Below, in pieces: positions 15,899 to 24,477 of a DNA stretch of 64,000 nucleotides (position 1 is the stretch's first letter; the number at the start of each line of letters is the position of its first letter). Where the stretch lies: NCBI GenBank assembly GCA_963675565.2, contig CAXXYD010000004.1:2728001-2792000 (forward strand), in the 5' to 3' direction. The position numbers and the translations under genes were made by a program. The notes below the pieces were generated by a model. That model ran no database searches and was not told the DNA's origin. It was given only the letters and a program-made list of their open reading frames with translations. The DNA comes from JARRKU01 sp963675565. GTDB lineage: Bacteria; Desulfobacterota; Desulfobacteria; Desulfobacterales; Desulfosarcinaceae.

Positions 15899-15957
15899 TC
15901 ACAGAGCTATCTTTGTGGGCGTAAAGATCAAATAAACGCAGCCCGAAAGGCGTCTCC

Positions 15958-15985
15958 AGCGGATCGCGAGGAACACGCATCCGCT
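15958..15985 (+). repeat. attC-like hairpin after the metallo-hydrolase gene
   Basis: AGCGGAT-c-GCG (15958-15968) pairs with CGC-ATCCGCT (15976-15985), with one unpaired c in the left arm and a 7-nt loop. GTTCTGC lies 11 bp to the right and could be a decayed core. There is no T run, so a terminator is less likely. Further right, TTTGTTA and TAACAAA form another short inverted repeat around 16050-16067. Confidence 0.42.
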
Positions 15986-16138
15986 GAATCGCGGCGTTCT
16001 GCAAAACGAAATTGATAATTATAGGCTTTACATTTATTATCCAATTTGTTAGTTGTAACAAACAATTATGCATGGGCTGAACCATCTCGGCCCAGAAATA
16101 CTTTAAATGTATCAGGATTTGAAATTTCGGAGCATATA

Positions 16139-16252
16139 ATGATTCATTTCCCCCATATCAATTTACAAAGCCGGGAATCTGCTGTCGATGGTTTTGTATT
16201 ATGGGGCTATTGTTGCACCTCTCCCCCGCCACCGCCTCCTCAATTAGCCTAA
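16139..16252 (+). CDS. Possible small peptide with Cys-Cys and polyproline tail
   Basis: ATG 16139 has GGAG 7 nt upstream and opens a 37-codon frame ending TAA 16250-16252. The product ends GYCCTSPPPPPPQLA, an unusual Cys-Cys plus six-proline tail. No homologue is recognised. It sits alone in a 500-bp gap between two cassette-type genes. The good ribosome site and tidy stop make it more than random, but it is short and unsupported otherwise. The rest of 16253-16402 shows nothing I can name. Confidence 0.3.
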   Translation: MIHFPHINLQSRESAVDGFVLWGYCCTSPPPPPPQLA

Positions 16253-16402
16253 TCCCATTAAATTTAAATCCAATCATCAATAATCTGTTCGGCTAAACAT
16301 CTTTACTGCTGTTTTAAGCAGGTTTTAACCTTTACCTATTGAAGAGATGCTGTCAGCCGACAAAGCGTTGATTGATATTTCCAATCATCAGAGGTGCTGA
16401 AC

Positions 16403-16987
16403 ATGCTTAATTTCCTGCTTCAACTATGGGGAGGTACGTTTTACCTTCTCAATAAACTGTTTTTTTTAAAAGCTGAACGAGCTGTCAACCAACGATATCA
16501 AAAGAAATGGAGAATACGGGCATGGAGTTCATATCTTTTCGGCTTGCCCCCTTGGGTGTTTATCTTTATCTCTGAAAGAAACTGGATAGCTGCTGCCGTG
16601 GAGTCCAGTGGCGTGCCGGCAATGCTCATCGGACTGAGTGCCGCCTGGCAGGGCCACACCAAGCTTCATGAATACGCCTGGCTTGACCATCTTGCCAAAT
16701 TGATGATCATTGTCGGGCTGGGACTGAGTCTTTACGACTTCGGCGGTTTGAAAACCCTGAATCAATTTTTGGAACTGGGCATCGCCGCCGGCTTTCTTAT
16801 GGGCACCTATTTGCTTGCCAAGTTAAAGTCGCAAGGTTACTTCTGGTTGATGTTAGGAAATATTAATGCCGCCCTATTAATGATGCGGCAAGGATATCTT
16901 TTGCTCATGATGCAACAAATTATTTCACTGAGCCTGGTAATAGATGCCTGTCGGGCACAAAGACAAAATGTAAAGGATAATACATGA
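16403..16987 (+). CDS. Integral membrane protein, PnuC-like layout, unknown function
   Basis: ATG 16403 lies behind AGAGGTG. The 194 residues have about six hydrophobic segments, for example WSSYLFGLPPWVFIFISE, AMLIGLSAAWQG, LAKLMIIVGLGLSLYDF and FLELGIAAGFLMGTYLLA. The pattern of short helices with RNWIAAAVESSGVPAM..G is reminiscent of PnuC-like nicotinamide riboside transporters. I would not assign that function without a search. The C-terminus is basic. It is isolated among cassette-like genes with its own start and stop signals. Confidence 0.6.
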   Translation: MLNFLLQLWGGTFYLLNKLFFLKAERAVNQRYQKKWRIRAWSSYLFGLPPWVFIFISERNWIAAAVESSGVPAMLIGLSAAWQGHTKLHEYAWLDHLAKLMIIVGLGLSLYDFGGLKTLNQFLELGIAAGFLMGTYLLAKLKSQGYFWLMLGNINAALLMMRQGYLLLMMQQIISLSLVIDACRAQRQNVKDNT

Positions 16988-17076
16988 TAAACAACTCTTT
17001 GAAATTTGTTAATAGGTGTTGTATATTTAAAGATATCGTGTAGCATTTCTAATGCAAAATTTAATAGTTATTGCCC

Positions 17077-17124
17077 AGTGTCCATCCTGAAACCGGACAA
17101 ATCAGCCATTTCCGGATGGACACT
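17077..17124 (+). repeat. 48-bp inverted repeat, possible MITE or mobile-element end
   Basis: AGTGTCCATCC (17077-17087) and GGATGGACACT (17114-17124) are perfect 11-bp inverted repeats. Inside them GAAA pairs with TTTC after a t/c mismatch. The loop is about 16 nt. It sits in the gap between the membrane protein and the DUF1566 gene. The flush, GC-balanced arms without a T run suggest a small non-autonomous element rather than a terminator. Confidence 0.5.
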
Positions 17125-17134
17125 TGCCTGACAT

Positions 17135-17175
17135 CGGCTTTCAGGCCGCACTCGGTTCCCTCGCCGCTGAAGCCG
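17135..17175 (+). repeat. attC-like imperfect palindrome before the DUF1566 gene
   Basis: CGGCTT-t-CAG (17135-17144) pairs with CTG-AAGCCG (17167-17175), with one unpaired t in the left arm and a 22-nt middle. The position, just upstream of a new gene, is right for attC, but the AAC/GTT cores are not found. Confidence 0.35.
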
Positions 17176-17203
17176 GCCGTTTCATATAAAGGTAAACTCA
17201 TTA

Positions 17204-18118
17204 ATGAGTCGTTTTCTGTTAGAGAAGGAAACCGTAATTGATAGACAAACAGGTTTGATGTGGACAAAAAATGCATCATTATTTGAATTTCCCCTAAGTT
17301 GGAGTGAGGCGCTAAATAATATTAAAAAACTCAACAAGTCGATTCTTTATGGTTATCGAGATTGGAAAATTCCCAATCGAAAAGAATTATTCAGTTTAGT
17401 GAGTCATAATACAATTAACCCAAGCCTTCCGGCCGGGCATCCGTTTACGAATGTATTTACCGGCTACTATTGGACTTCTTCAACTTGTGCAAGATTGCCT
17501 AGCCAGGCGTGGTACATTCATTTAGGCGGAGCCAGAGTGTTCAAAGGAATGAAATATAGTTCATATATGGTTTGGCCCACGAGAACAGTAGAGGACCATA
17601 ATAAAAGCAGGTTGTTCCATACAGGACAAAAGATATGTTTTGACGAAAGCGGCAGCGTTATAGATTGTCATGACACCGGCCAAGATGGCGAAATACAGGC
17701 CGGCTTGAAGTTCGCCAAGAATCGTTTTACAAAAAACAGGCAGACTATCTATGACAACGATACCGGTTTGATGTGGTCGCGAAGAGCAACTGTTGACAAA
17801 AACACGATGGACTGGGATTCGGCTTTTGATTTGGTTTCAGAGATGAACAGCGAAATGGCTCATGGCTATAATGATTGGCGCGTCCCAAATATTATTGAAC
17901 TGGAGAGTTTAACAGACATGAGCCAACATTCGCCCGCCTTGCCGAATGATCATTCATTCAATGATGTACAGGAATTTTACTGGTCTTCAACCACGAGCAG
18001 GTATGATACGAATTATGCGTGGGTATTATATATGGTAGACGGCGCTGTTGGTGTGGGCCATAAACCACTATCAGAGTTTTATCTTTGGCCTGTAAGAGGA
18101 AGAATGTTGATCCTGTGA
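17204..18118 (+). CDS. DUF1566 domain protein with two repeats
   Basis: The 304-residue protein holds two copies of the DUF1566 (Lcl C-terminal-like) domain. Each has TGLMW, a WSEAL or WDSAF helix, then GYRDWKIPNRKEL or GYNDWRVPNIIEL, and ends with YYWTSST or FYWSSTT and a WPxR. The second copy spans residues ~180-300. These domains have a C-type-lectin-like fold and are often found in secreted or surface proteins of Deltaproteobacteria. Here there is no signal peptide from ATG 17204 (MSRFLLEKE), so the location is unclear. Function is unknown. Confidence 0.8.
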   Translation: MSRFLLEKETVIDRQTGLMWTKNASLFEFPLSWSEALNNIKKLNKSILYGYRDWKIPNRKELFSLVSHNTINPSLPAGHPFTNVFTGYYWTSSTCARLPSQAWYIHLGGARVFKGMKYSSYMVWPTRTVEDHNKSRLFHTGQKICFDESGSVIDCHDTGQDGEIQAGLKFAKNRFTKNRQTIYDNDTGLMWSRRATVDKNTMDWDSAFDLVSEMNSEMAHGYNDWRVPNIIELESLTDMSQHSPALPNDHSFNDVQEFYWSSTTSRYDTNYAWVLYMVDGAVGVGHKPLSEFYLWPVRGRMLIL

Positions 18119-18121
18119 CCG

Positions 18122-18174
18122 CTAACCAGGCCAAGTCAGCCGACGCAAAAAATATCGCGGACAGGTCGGTTAAG
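18122..18174 (+). repeat. Weak attC-like site after the DUF1566 gene
   Basis: CTAACC (18122-18127) pairs with GGTT-a-AG (18168-18174), and CCGAC pairs with GTCGG inside it. The left portion CAGCCGACGC resembles the AAGCCGACGC segment of the aadA1 attC and of the site at 11955. Pairing is incomplete, so this is a suggestion from position and partial similarity. Confidence 0.3.
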
Positions 18175-18216
18175 GTGTCGTCTGCATATTAAGCAAGAAG
18201 GCCTTGGGCACAAAAC

Positions 18217-20328
18217 ATGATTAATGATCTCATTAATAACATGCTGCCATCAATCGAGCACTTCCGTGTCGGGGGGTATTGGATTGCTTTTTTTGCCGCC
18301 TTTTTTGAGACAACCGTCGTTGTCGGCCTGATTTTGCCCGGATCGACCATCATTCTTTTCCTCGGTGCGCTTTCGGCGCGCGGTTATCTCGATATAGGCG
18401 ATCTTATTTGGTTTTCTGTCTTGGGCGCAATTATCGGAGATAATGTAAACTACTATCTTGGAAGAAAATACGGCGCCAAATGGCTGGAGAAAGGTTTCTG
18501 GTTCCTCAAGGCCGAACATATCGAAAGATCAAGAAATTTCCTGGACACCCATGGTGCAAAGAGCGTTTTTCTGGGCCGGTTTATACCCAGCGTCAAAGAG
18601 ATTGTTCCTTTTATTGCAGGGAGCGTAAAGATGAATAACCGAACATTCATGCTCTGGAATGTTCTCGGTGCAATCGGATGGGGATTTGAATGGATTTTTG
18701 CCGGATACATCTTTGCGCAATCCCTTAATCTTGCCGAATTGTGGTTGTTTCGGGCTGGTTTGTTTTTTACTTTTCTCATAGTAATCGGTGTCACTATTTT
18801 CTTCATCAAGTGGCTGATCATAAAAAAAGGAAAAGTGTTTTTAGTCGTTTTCACATCCCTTTGGCAATCTATCAAAGAGACAGTGATAAATAATGGCCAT
18901 GCGGCGCAATGGATAAAAAAACATCCGCGCAGTGTCTCGTTTTTGCTGGCACGGCTGGACAAAACAGCATTTTCAGGGCTGACCCTGTCTATACTAACAC
19001 TGGCATTTGTCTATGCTTTGGCTTTGTTTGGCGGGGTTGTGGAAGACCTGATAACATCTGATCCCATTGTTGCAGCAGATGTCCGCATAGCAAATCTTTT
19101 TTTTGTTTTTCGCTCTGAGGCGCTAACGAAGGTTTTTACCTGGATAACCCTGCTTGGCAAAAGCGAGGTTATCTTGGCCTTTATTGCCGTCTTAGCTGCG
19201 CTCCTGTGGTTATGGCGGAAGCGTTGTTACATTATTCCTGTTTTTATCGCTGTCATCGGCAGCGAGGGATTTACCTATCTGGGAAAACTGGCTTTTCATC
19301 GCCCTCGTCCACAACTTGCTGTTTATGCAGAACATTCTTTTTCTTTTCCAAGTGGACATGCAACTATAGCGGTTGCTTTTTACGGGTTTGTGGGATACCT
19401 GCTTGCGCGCTTCTCCAAAAGCTGGAACAGAAAGGTAAATATATCCTTCCTGACAATTCTCATAATTATTGCGATTGGCTTTAGCCGTGTATACTTGGGG
19501 GTGCATTATATTAGCGATGTATGGGGCGGATATCTTGTCGGGGCAATGTGGCTGATTATTGCGGTTTCTTTTTCTGAATGGCGCGGCTATCAAATAGAAA
19601 GTAAAAAATCTATATCCCCTGTTGGCAGAGCGCGCTCAATTTCTTTCGCTCTCTTGTTCCTCGCCATCCTTTTCTATGCCGGATTTTCATTGAGGTACCA
19701 TCCTGCACTGGCATCATTGCCGTCCAACAAGGCCGTTGTCGTATCGAAGGGGATGGATATTTTTACAAATGAACAGATGAAATACACCGAGACGTTGATC
19801 GGAGAGAAACAAGAGCCTGTAAACTTTATTTTCTTTGCAAAGGACGATGCCCGGTTGACATCAACATTCCAGCAGGCGGGTTGGATCTTAACTGACAGGG
19901 CGGATTTCCCCTCATTTGTCAAGGCCATTAAAGCGTTGATAATGAAAATAGCTTATCCATCTGCACCGGTCTCACCTTCCTTTTGGGACACGAAAATACA
20001 AGATCTGAGTTTTGCAAAGGTAACCGGGACAAACTGGCTCCGGAATGCAAATCACGTTAAAATATGGCGCACAAAATTTTTATTGAAAAATGGAGACAAT
20101 ATCTATGTCGGCATGGTGAATGCCAATGACGGTCTCAAATGGGGCATTATTCCAAAAATTGCACCTGATTTAGATGCTGAACGAGAGCTGCTATATCAAG
20201 ACCTTAGTCGTACAGGGAAAATAGAAAGCCATTTGAAGGCACAACTCGTAAAACCTCTAACCGGAAAAAACTTAATAGGAGATAAATTTTTTACCGACGG
20301 GAAGGCTTATATCCTTACAGTGCAATAA
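18217..20328 (+). CDS. DedA-PAP2-LssY fusion membrane protein
   Basis: The 703-residue protein has three parts. Residues 1-200 are a DedA/SNARE-associated domain (FFAAFFETTVVVGLILPGSTIILFLG, then GRFIPSVKEIVPFIAGS). Residues ~250-455 are a PAP2 phosphatase with its three motifs: KLAFHRPRP, SFPSGHA and SRVYLGVHYISDVWGG. Residues ~490-700 are an LssY-like C-terminal domain. DedA proteins flip polyprenyl or phospholipids, and PAP2 enzymes dephosphorylate lipid phosphates such as undecaprenyl pyrophosphate. Such fusions suggest lipid-carrier recycling at the inner membrane. It is too large for a usual cassette, but it shares strand and isolation with the rest of the array. Confidence 0.88.
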   Translation: MINDLINNMLPSIEHFRVGGYWIAFFAAFFETTVVVGLILPGSTIILFLGALSARGYLDIGDLIWFSVLGAIIGDNVNYYLGRKYGAKWLEKGFWFLKAEHIERSRNFLDTHGAKSVFLGRFIPSVKEIVPFIAGSVKMNNRTFMLWNVLGAIGWGFEWIFAGYIFAQSLNLAELWLFRAGLFFTFLIVIGVTIFFIKWLIIKKGKVFLVVFTSLWQSIKETVINNGHAAQWIKKHPRSVSFLLARLDKTAFSGLTLSILTLAFVYALALFGGVVEDLITSDPIVAADVRIANLFFVFRSEALTKVFTWITLLGKSEVILAFIAVLAALLWLWRKRCYIIPVFIAVIGSEGFTYLGKLAFHRPRPQLAVYAEHSFSFPSGHATIAVAFYGFVGYLLARFSKSWNRKVNISFLTILIIIAIGFSRVYLGVHYISDVWGGYLVGAMWLIIAVSFSEWRGYQIESKKSISPVGRARSISFALLFLAILFYAGFSLRYHPALASLPSNKAVVVSKGMDIFTNEQMKYTETLIGEKQEPVNFIFFAKDDARLTSTFQQAGWILTDRADFPSFVKAIKALIMKIAYPSAPVSPSFWDTKIQDLSFAKVTGTNWLRNANHVKIWRTKFLLKNGDNIYVGMVNANDGLKWGIIPKIAPDLDAERELLYQDLSRTGKIESHLKAQLVKPLTGKNLIGDKFFTDGKAYILTVQ

Positions 20329-20399
20329 AGGAGTTCGAAGCGCCGAGCATCTATATGGCCTTCGGTTGTCAAGGAAAAGGACTTTCCTATAGATACGCA

Positions 20400-20530
20400 A
20401 GCATACAGCATAAGAATCGATCCGGTCGTTTTTTGTTTTGCCGCCATGGATGGCTTTCATGTATAATGTATGGCCAAGGACAGATTTGATATGGTGCCTT
20501 GCACGCAGATCAGCGAGCCAGTATCAGCAA
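20400..20530 (-). mobile_element. Second IS110-family transposase fragment
   Basis: On the minus strand the sequence reads YWLADLRARHHIKSVLGHTL and then YMKAIHGGKTKNDRIDSYAV, the middle of the IS110 N-terminal domain. It is closely related to the fragment at 8728-9117. Only about 45 codons remain, with an in-frame TGA just upstream. The rest of 20329-20556 has no other recognisable content. Confidence 0.75.
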
Positions 20531-20556
20531 AATTAATCAGAGAGGGGATTTGAACG

Positions 20557-21939
20557 ATGTATTTTAAACAAATTACCGTGCCGGGATTGGGCTGTAATTC
20601 CTATGTTATTGGCTGTCCAGGAGCGAAACAGGCGGTGGTTGTCGACCCCAAGCGCGATGTGCAGGATTACATGGACATATCCAGGGATGAGGGGATGAAG
20701 ATCACCCATATTATTGAAACCCATGTGCACGCCGATCACGTCAGCGGCAACCATGAATTAAAATCCCGCACAGGAGCGTCCATTTATTACGGTGAAGGCA
20801 CACCTGTGACGTTTGATCACAAAGAACTGAAAGAAGGCGATGTGATTGAATTCGGAATGGTCAGAATTGAAATTTTGAATACCCCTGGCCACACGCCGAA
20901 CTCCATATCGATTCTGGTAACGGACAAAGCCCGCTCGGAAAAACCCGAGATGATTCTTACCGGGGACCTTCTTTTCGTCGGCTCCATCGGCCGGCCGGAT
21001 CTGGCTGGTGCGGAAGTTTTAGAGGAACAGGTTAAAAACCTGTATGATTCTCTTTATGAAAAACTGCGCCGCCTGCCGGATTATCTGGAGGTTTTTCCGG
21101 CCCATGGCCAGGGGTCCCTGTGCGGCAAGGGATTGAGCGCCAAGGCCAGCAGCACCCTGGGCTATGAACGTCTGACCCAGCCCGTGCTTCAGTTACCCGG
21201 GTTTAATGAGTTTCATGATCAGATCGCGGCTGCTTTTCCTGTCAGGCCAAAAAGTTTTACGCACATTATCAGTACCAATGCCCATGGTGCGCCGCTTTTG
21301 GAGCGCTGTCCGCTGGAGCAGACGCTGAATCCTGACCGGTTTGAACAGATCCGCCAACAGGGGGCAACCATTATCGATACCCGGGACACAGCTTCTTTCG
21401 GCGGATTTCATATCCCCGGTGCCATCAACATCGGATTTGAAAAGCAGATGGCTAATTGGATCGGCATGGTTGTTGATCCTTTGGACAATCTTCTGCTGGT
21501 GGTGGATGGCCGGGATAAGTATGACCAGATGACGACCCAACTTCACAGAATCGGCTATGACAATATACTTGGTTATCTTTCCGGTGGTATGGCAGCCTGG
21601 ATTTCCAGCGGCATGCCCATTGACAGCTTGTCGCCGATCTCCGCCCAAATTCTCAAACAGCAGTTGGACAAGAAAGATTTCGGCCAAATCGTGGATGTCC
21701 GGACCCCCGAAGAAAGGGCGCAGGGCCATATTTCGGATTCACGCCACATACCCATGACCGATATTCTGGCAAAAAGTCTGGATATTCCGAAAGACGAGGA
21801 AGTGATTCTGGTTTGCGGCACCGGATACCGGGCCAACATTGTGGCCAGTCACCTCAAACAGGATGGATTCAGCCATGTGCACAGCCTGGCCGGAGGGCTC
21901 ACTGCCTGGCAGAACGCGGGCTATGGTCTTGCCGCCTGA
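20557..21939 (+). CDS. MBL-fold metallohydrolase with two rhodanese domains (persulfide dioxygenase-like)
   Basis: The 460-residue protein has an N-terminal metallo-beta-lactamase domain (ETHVHADHVSGNHEL, residues ~53-67; LNTPGHTPNSI; LTGDLLFVGSIGRPDL). This is of the persulfide-dioxygenase/glyoxalase II type, with one iron. Two rhodanese domains follow at ~245-355 and ~365-460. The first lacks a catalytic Cys (VVDGRDKYD); the second has it in VCGTGYRA. Such fusions oxidise glutathione- or low-molecular-weight persulfides and move sulfane sulfur, detoxifying sulfide. GAGGGG precedes ATG 20557. It stands alone. It fits the sulfur metabolism of a sulfate reducer and may be core rather than cassette. 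Confidence 0.85.
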   Translation: MYFKQITVPGLGCNSYVIGCPGAKQAVVVDPKRDVQDYMDISRDEGMKITHIIETHVHADHVSGNHELKSRTGASIYYGEGTPVTFDHKELKEGDVIEFGMVRIEILNTPGHTPNSISILVTDKARSEKPEMILTGDLLFVGSIGRPDLAGAEVLEEQVKNLYDSLYEKLRRLPDYLEVFPAHGQGSLCGKGLSAKASSTLGYERLTQPVLQLPGFNEFHDQIAAAFPVRPKSFTHIISTNAHGAPLLERCPLEQTLNPDRFEQIRQQGATIIDTRDTASFGGFHIPGAINIGFEKQMANWIGMVVDPLDNLLLVVDGRDKYDQMTTQLHRIGYDNILGYLSGGMAAWISSGMPIDSLSPISAQILKQQLDKKDFGQIVDVRTPEERAQGHISDSRHIPMTDILAKSLDIPKDEEVILVCGTGYRANIVASHLKQDGFSHVHSLAGGLTAWQNAGYGLAA

Positions 21940-22050
21940 ATCAGGAAGGTTTGACGGTCAGCAATGGAACCATTGATTTGCAGCGTATTCGCCATCCGCC
22001 ATCGGCAGCGGTGAATGTGAACGCCGAGCTTCAATCAGTGAAGGATTGTC

Positions 22051-22848
22051 ATGTGGTTAAACGCATCCTGCTTTCTTGAATTCCAAATTCCGGTTCCAAC
22101 TCCGTTTTTGCTCATGCTGCGTCCCCGGAGTGGGCGGCACCAGTGGATCGCACGCGAAGAATACGTTTTGTCGCCCAGCGTGCCGGTGGTCGAGTTCACA
22201 GATTCGTTCGGCAACTTGTGTCAGCGGCTGGTGGCACCTGCCGGGCATTTTTCAGTGCGTACATCGGTTGATGTCGAAACCGCGGACATATGCGACACAG
22301 CCCCTGGAGCCCCGTTTGTCGAAGTGCAGCTGTTGCCTGATGAGACCCTGCCTTTCCTGTATCCAAGCCGGTATTGTGAATCGGACCGTTTCACTGAAAT
22401 GGCGGCGACGCTCGCGGCGGGCCAGGCCTCCGGCTATGATCAGTGCAAGGCCATCGTTGATTATATCCGCAGTTCGATACGGTACACCCCCGGCCTCGGA
22501 CAGCAGATCATCAGTGCCTCCGAGCTAAACCAGATGGGCAGCGGGGTATGCCGGGACATGGCCCATTTGGGTATCGCCTGTTGCCGGGCGCTTTCGATAC
22601 CGGCTCGCCTGGTGGTGGGTTACCTGGAGGCGCTTGAACCGATGGATTTACACGCCTGGTTCGAGGCCTATGTCGGGAATCGGTGGTACACATTCGATCC
22701 GACACAAGCCAGTTTGCAAGGCGGCCGCGTCGCGATCGCTTTTGGTCGCGACGCGGCCGATGTTGCCATCTACACACAATTCGGCGATCCGGTGGGGCTG
22801 TTGAATATGAACGTCAAAGTCGAACGGATGTCCGGACCGACGCACTGA
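22051..22848 (+). CDS. Transglutaminase-like domain protein
   Basis: The 265-residue protein has an N-terminal beta domain (residues 1-90), as in bacterial transglutaminase-like proteins of the SMc01-type. The catalytic core carries all three residues: Cys in GSGVCRDMAHLGIACCRAL, His in MDLHAWFEAYV, Asp in WYTFDPTQ. ARLVVGYLE precedes the His segment, as usual. These proteins act on peptide amides, as proteases or transamidases, in the cytoplasm or periplasm. No signal peptide is present. AAGGA is 5 nt before ATG 22051. No partner gene is next to it. Confidence 0.85.
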   Translation: MWLNASCFLEFQIPVPTPFLLMLRPRSGRHQWIAREEYVLSPSVPVVEFTDSFGNLCQRLVAPAGHFSVRTSVDVETADICDTAPGAPFVEVQLLPDETLPFLYPSRYCESDRFTEMAATLAAGQASGYDQCKAIVDYIRSSIRYTPGLGQQIISASELNQMGSGVCRDMAHLGIACCRALSIPARLVVGYLEALEPMDLHAWFEAYVGNRWYTFDPTQASLQGGRVAIAFGRDAADVAIYTQFGDPVGLLNMNVKVERMSGPTH

Positions 22849-23038
22849 GGCAGGGCATAGCGACCCTTTCAATCGGCGAACGTCTATATACGGAAGTCAA
22901 GAGAAAATAATACCCCCTTAGACTGGATAGATGTGTGTAAATAGCACTAAATACGGAAAATTAAAAACTAACGTTTATTGACAGTTGACGGGTAAAAAAC
23001 CGCAGCGTCTTATGCCTGTTGTTAAAAAGGAGGACGAC

Positions 23039-23479
23039 TTGAATCCACTGAAAGTTATATTAATGAGTATAATTGCCCTTTTGATGATTTCATCCGTTGG
23101 TTTTGGAGGTGATTATGACTGGATGAGGGATTTTAATATTAAAGCTGAAGCGGACCCGTCAGAATTAAGGGCAAGGCTTGCCGGCCGTTTCAAAGTCGGT
23201 GGCATAAATATCGAGACCGTAATAGACAGTGCTGATCGGCCTGCAGATGCATATATGTTGCTGCGCCTGGGAGAAATGTCAGATCAGCCCATAGACCATG
23301 TCATCGAAAGATATAAGGCTAAGAAAGGCAAAGGATGGGGGGCGCTTGCCAAGAGCCTGGGGATAAAGCCCGGGTCTAAGGAGTTCCAGGCCTTGAAAAA
23401 AGCTCAGGACCTTTATGATGGCATGGATAATGGCAAGAAAAAGTCGAAAAGTAAAGGAAAGGGCAAGGGCAAAAAGTAG
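23039..23479 (+). CDS. Small secreted protein with lysine/glycine-rich tail, unknown function
   Basis: The best start is TTG 23039, 6 nt after a very strong AAAAAGGAGG site. It gives 146 residues, beginning NPLKVILMSIIALLMISSVGFGG, a Sec signal. The middle (SELRARLAGRFKVGGINIETVI, then PADAYMLLRLGEMS and a GALAKSLGIKPGSKEFQALK helix) looks like a small helical domain. The end is a run of Lys, Ser and Gly (KKKSKSKGKGKGKK). I know no function. A terminator follows 33 bp after the stop, so it is probably a single-gene transcript. Confidence 0.7.
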   Translation: MNPLKVILMSIIALLMISSVGFGGDYDWMRDFNIKAEADPSELRARLAGRFKVGGINIETVIDSADRPADAYMLLRLGEMSDQPIDHVIERYKAKKGKGWGALAKSLGIKPGSKEFQALKKAQDLYDGMDNGKKKSKSKGKGKGKK

Positions 23480-23512
23480 TGTGAGGGACAATCATCGTCC
23501 TTGTATTAAATA

Positions 23513-23544
23513 GCAAAGCCGGGCTCTCTGGACCCGGATTTTTG
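23513..23544 (+). terminator. Rho-independent terminator
   Basis: CCGGG (23519-23523) pairs with CCCGG (23533-23537), extended by GCAAA and the T run TTTTTGC. The hairpin and five Ts directly follow the small secreted-protein gene on the plus strand. The remaining gap to 23933 holds only a possible 66-codon frame (23542-23742) with no recognised homology; I see no other feature in it. Confidence 0.75.
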
Positions 23545-23933
23545 CCTGATAACCAGGCGGAAAAAAATGAATACGAGATTTCAGGAGAAAAGATCTCCGG
23601 CCCTTCCGGTAAAAAGCCAACACATGATGTATGCGTGATTCTAAGCAAGTATCTATTGCTTTGCCCGGAGAAATTTCCCACGAAATATACCGTATTGTTT
23701 GAAAGCAGGGTCGAAAATTATCTGCACAGAGATGATTATTAAACCGGAACATTGGCGGAAATAGAGGCAAATCGCCAACTGCTGCCTTTACTGCGGCGGC
23801 CGGGGACTTGCGGCTTGAGCTACGAACCCGTTTCGTACAAAAACAACCTCTCCCGGCTTCTTTAACGGATGAGTTGCCGGCCAGCAAGAGAGATTGATTG
23901 CACCGCGAAAGCGAGAAATGTATTTGTGCCGGG

Positions 23934-24392
23934 ATGATACGGACAATTCACAAATCAGAAATCAGCCAGTTGTATGAAATGATACAAGAGACTATTGATG
24001 CTTCGTATCGAGTCTGTTATCCAAGCGAAGCTGTTCAATTTTTCAAAAACTATCACTCTATAACCAACGTAGATAAGCGGCGTCGAATTGGAGAATTATT
24101 AATAATTGAAGATCAAGATGAAATTGTGGCTACCGGTTCACTGGTCAAAAATGAAATTTCCGGAGTTTTCGTTCTGCAGAGCAAACAAAAAATGGGACTG
24201 GGAAGGCAGATCATGCTTGAGTTGGAAGCAAGAGCCCGGAAAAACGGTGTCTCAGAAATAAGTCTTGATATTTCATTGCCGGCACGAAAATTCTACGAAG
24301 CGCTGAATTATCAAATATCAGAACTTTATAAACTTGATGTTGGAAAAGGCCAAAGCCTTGATTACTGGCGGGGAAAGAAGAAATTAAACTGA
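23934..24392 (+). CDS. GNAT family N-acetyltransferase
   Basis: The 152-residue protein from ATG 23934 has the GNAT layout: an N-terminal IRTIHKSEISQLYEMIQETI, strand LLIIEDQDEIVATGSLVKNE, the CoA loop SKQKMGLGRQIMLELEARA (Q-K-x-G-L-G variant), and C-terminal SLPARKFYEALNYQ. The substrate is unknown. It is the last AT-richer gene before the GC rises, with an attC-like hairpin just after the stop. I take it as the last member of the cassette-like region. Confidence 0.82.
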   Translation: MIRTIHKSEISQLYEMIQETIDASYRVCYPSEAVQFFKNYHSITNVDKRRRIGELLIIEDQDEIVATGSLVKNEISGVFVLQSKQKMGLGRQIMLELEARARKNGVSEISLDISLPARKFYEALNYQISELYKLDVGKGQSLDYWRGKKKLN

Positions 24393-24398
24393 TTGGCA

Positions 24399-24430
24399 CC
24401 GGCTGCACAATTTCCACGTCTTTGCAGCGG
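24399..24430 (+). repeat. attC-like hairpin at the right edge of the array
   Basis: CC-g-GCTGCA (24399-24407) pairs with TGCAGC-GG (24423-24430), with one unpaired g in the left arm and a 15-nt middle. It starts 7 bp after the GNAT stop. Base composition rises sharply to the right. The end cores are not canonical. Confidence 0.42.
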
Positions 24431-24477
24431 CGACGAAACGGGCTATCTGCTGTTCAGGGATAATGAAAGGGGAATGA

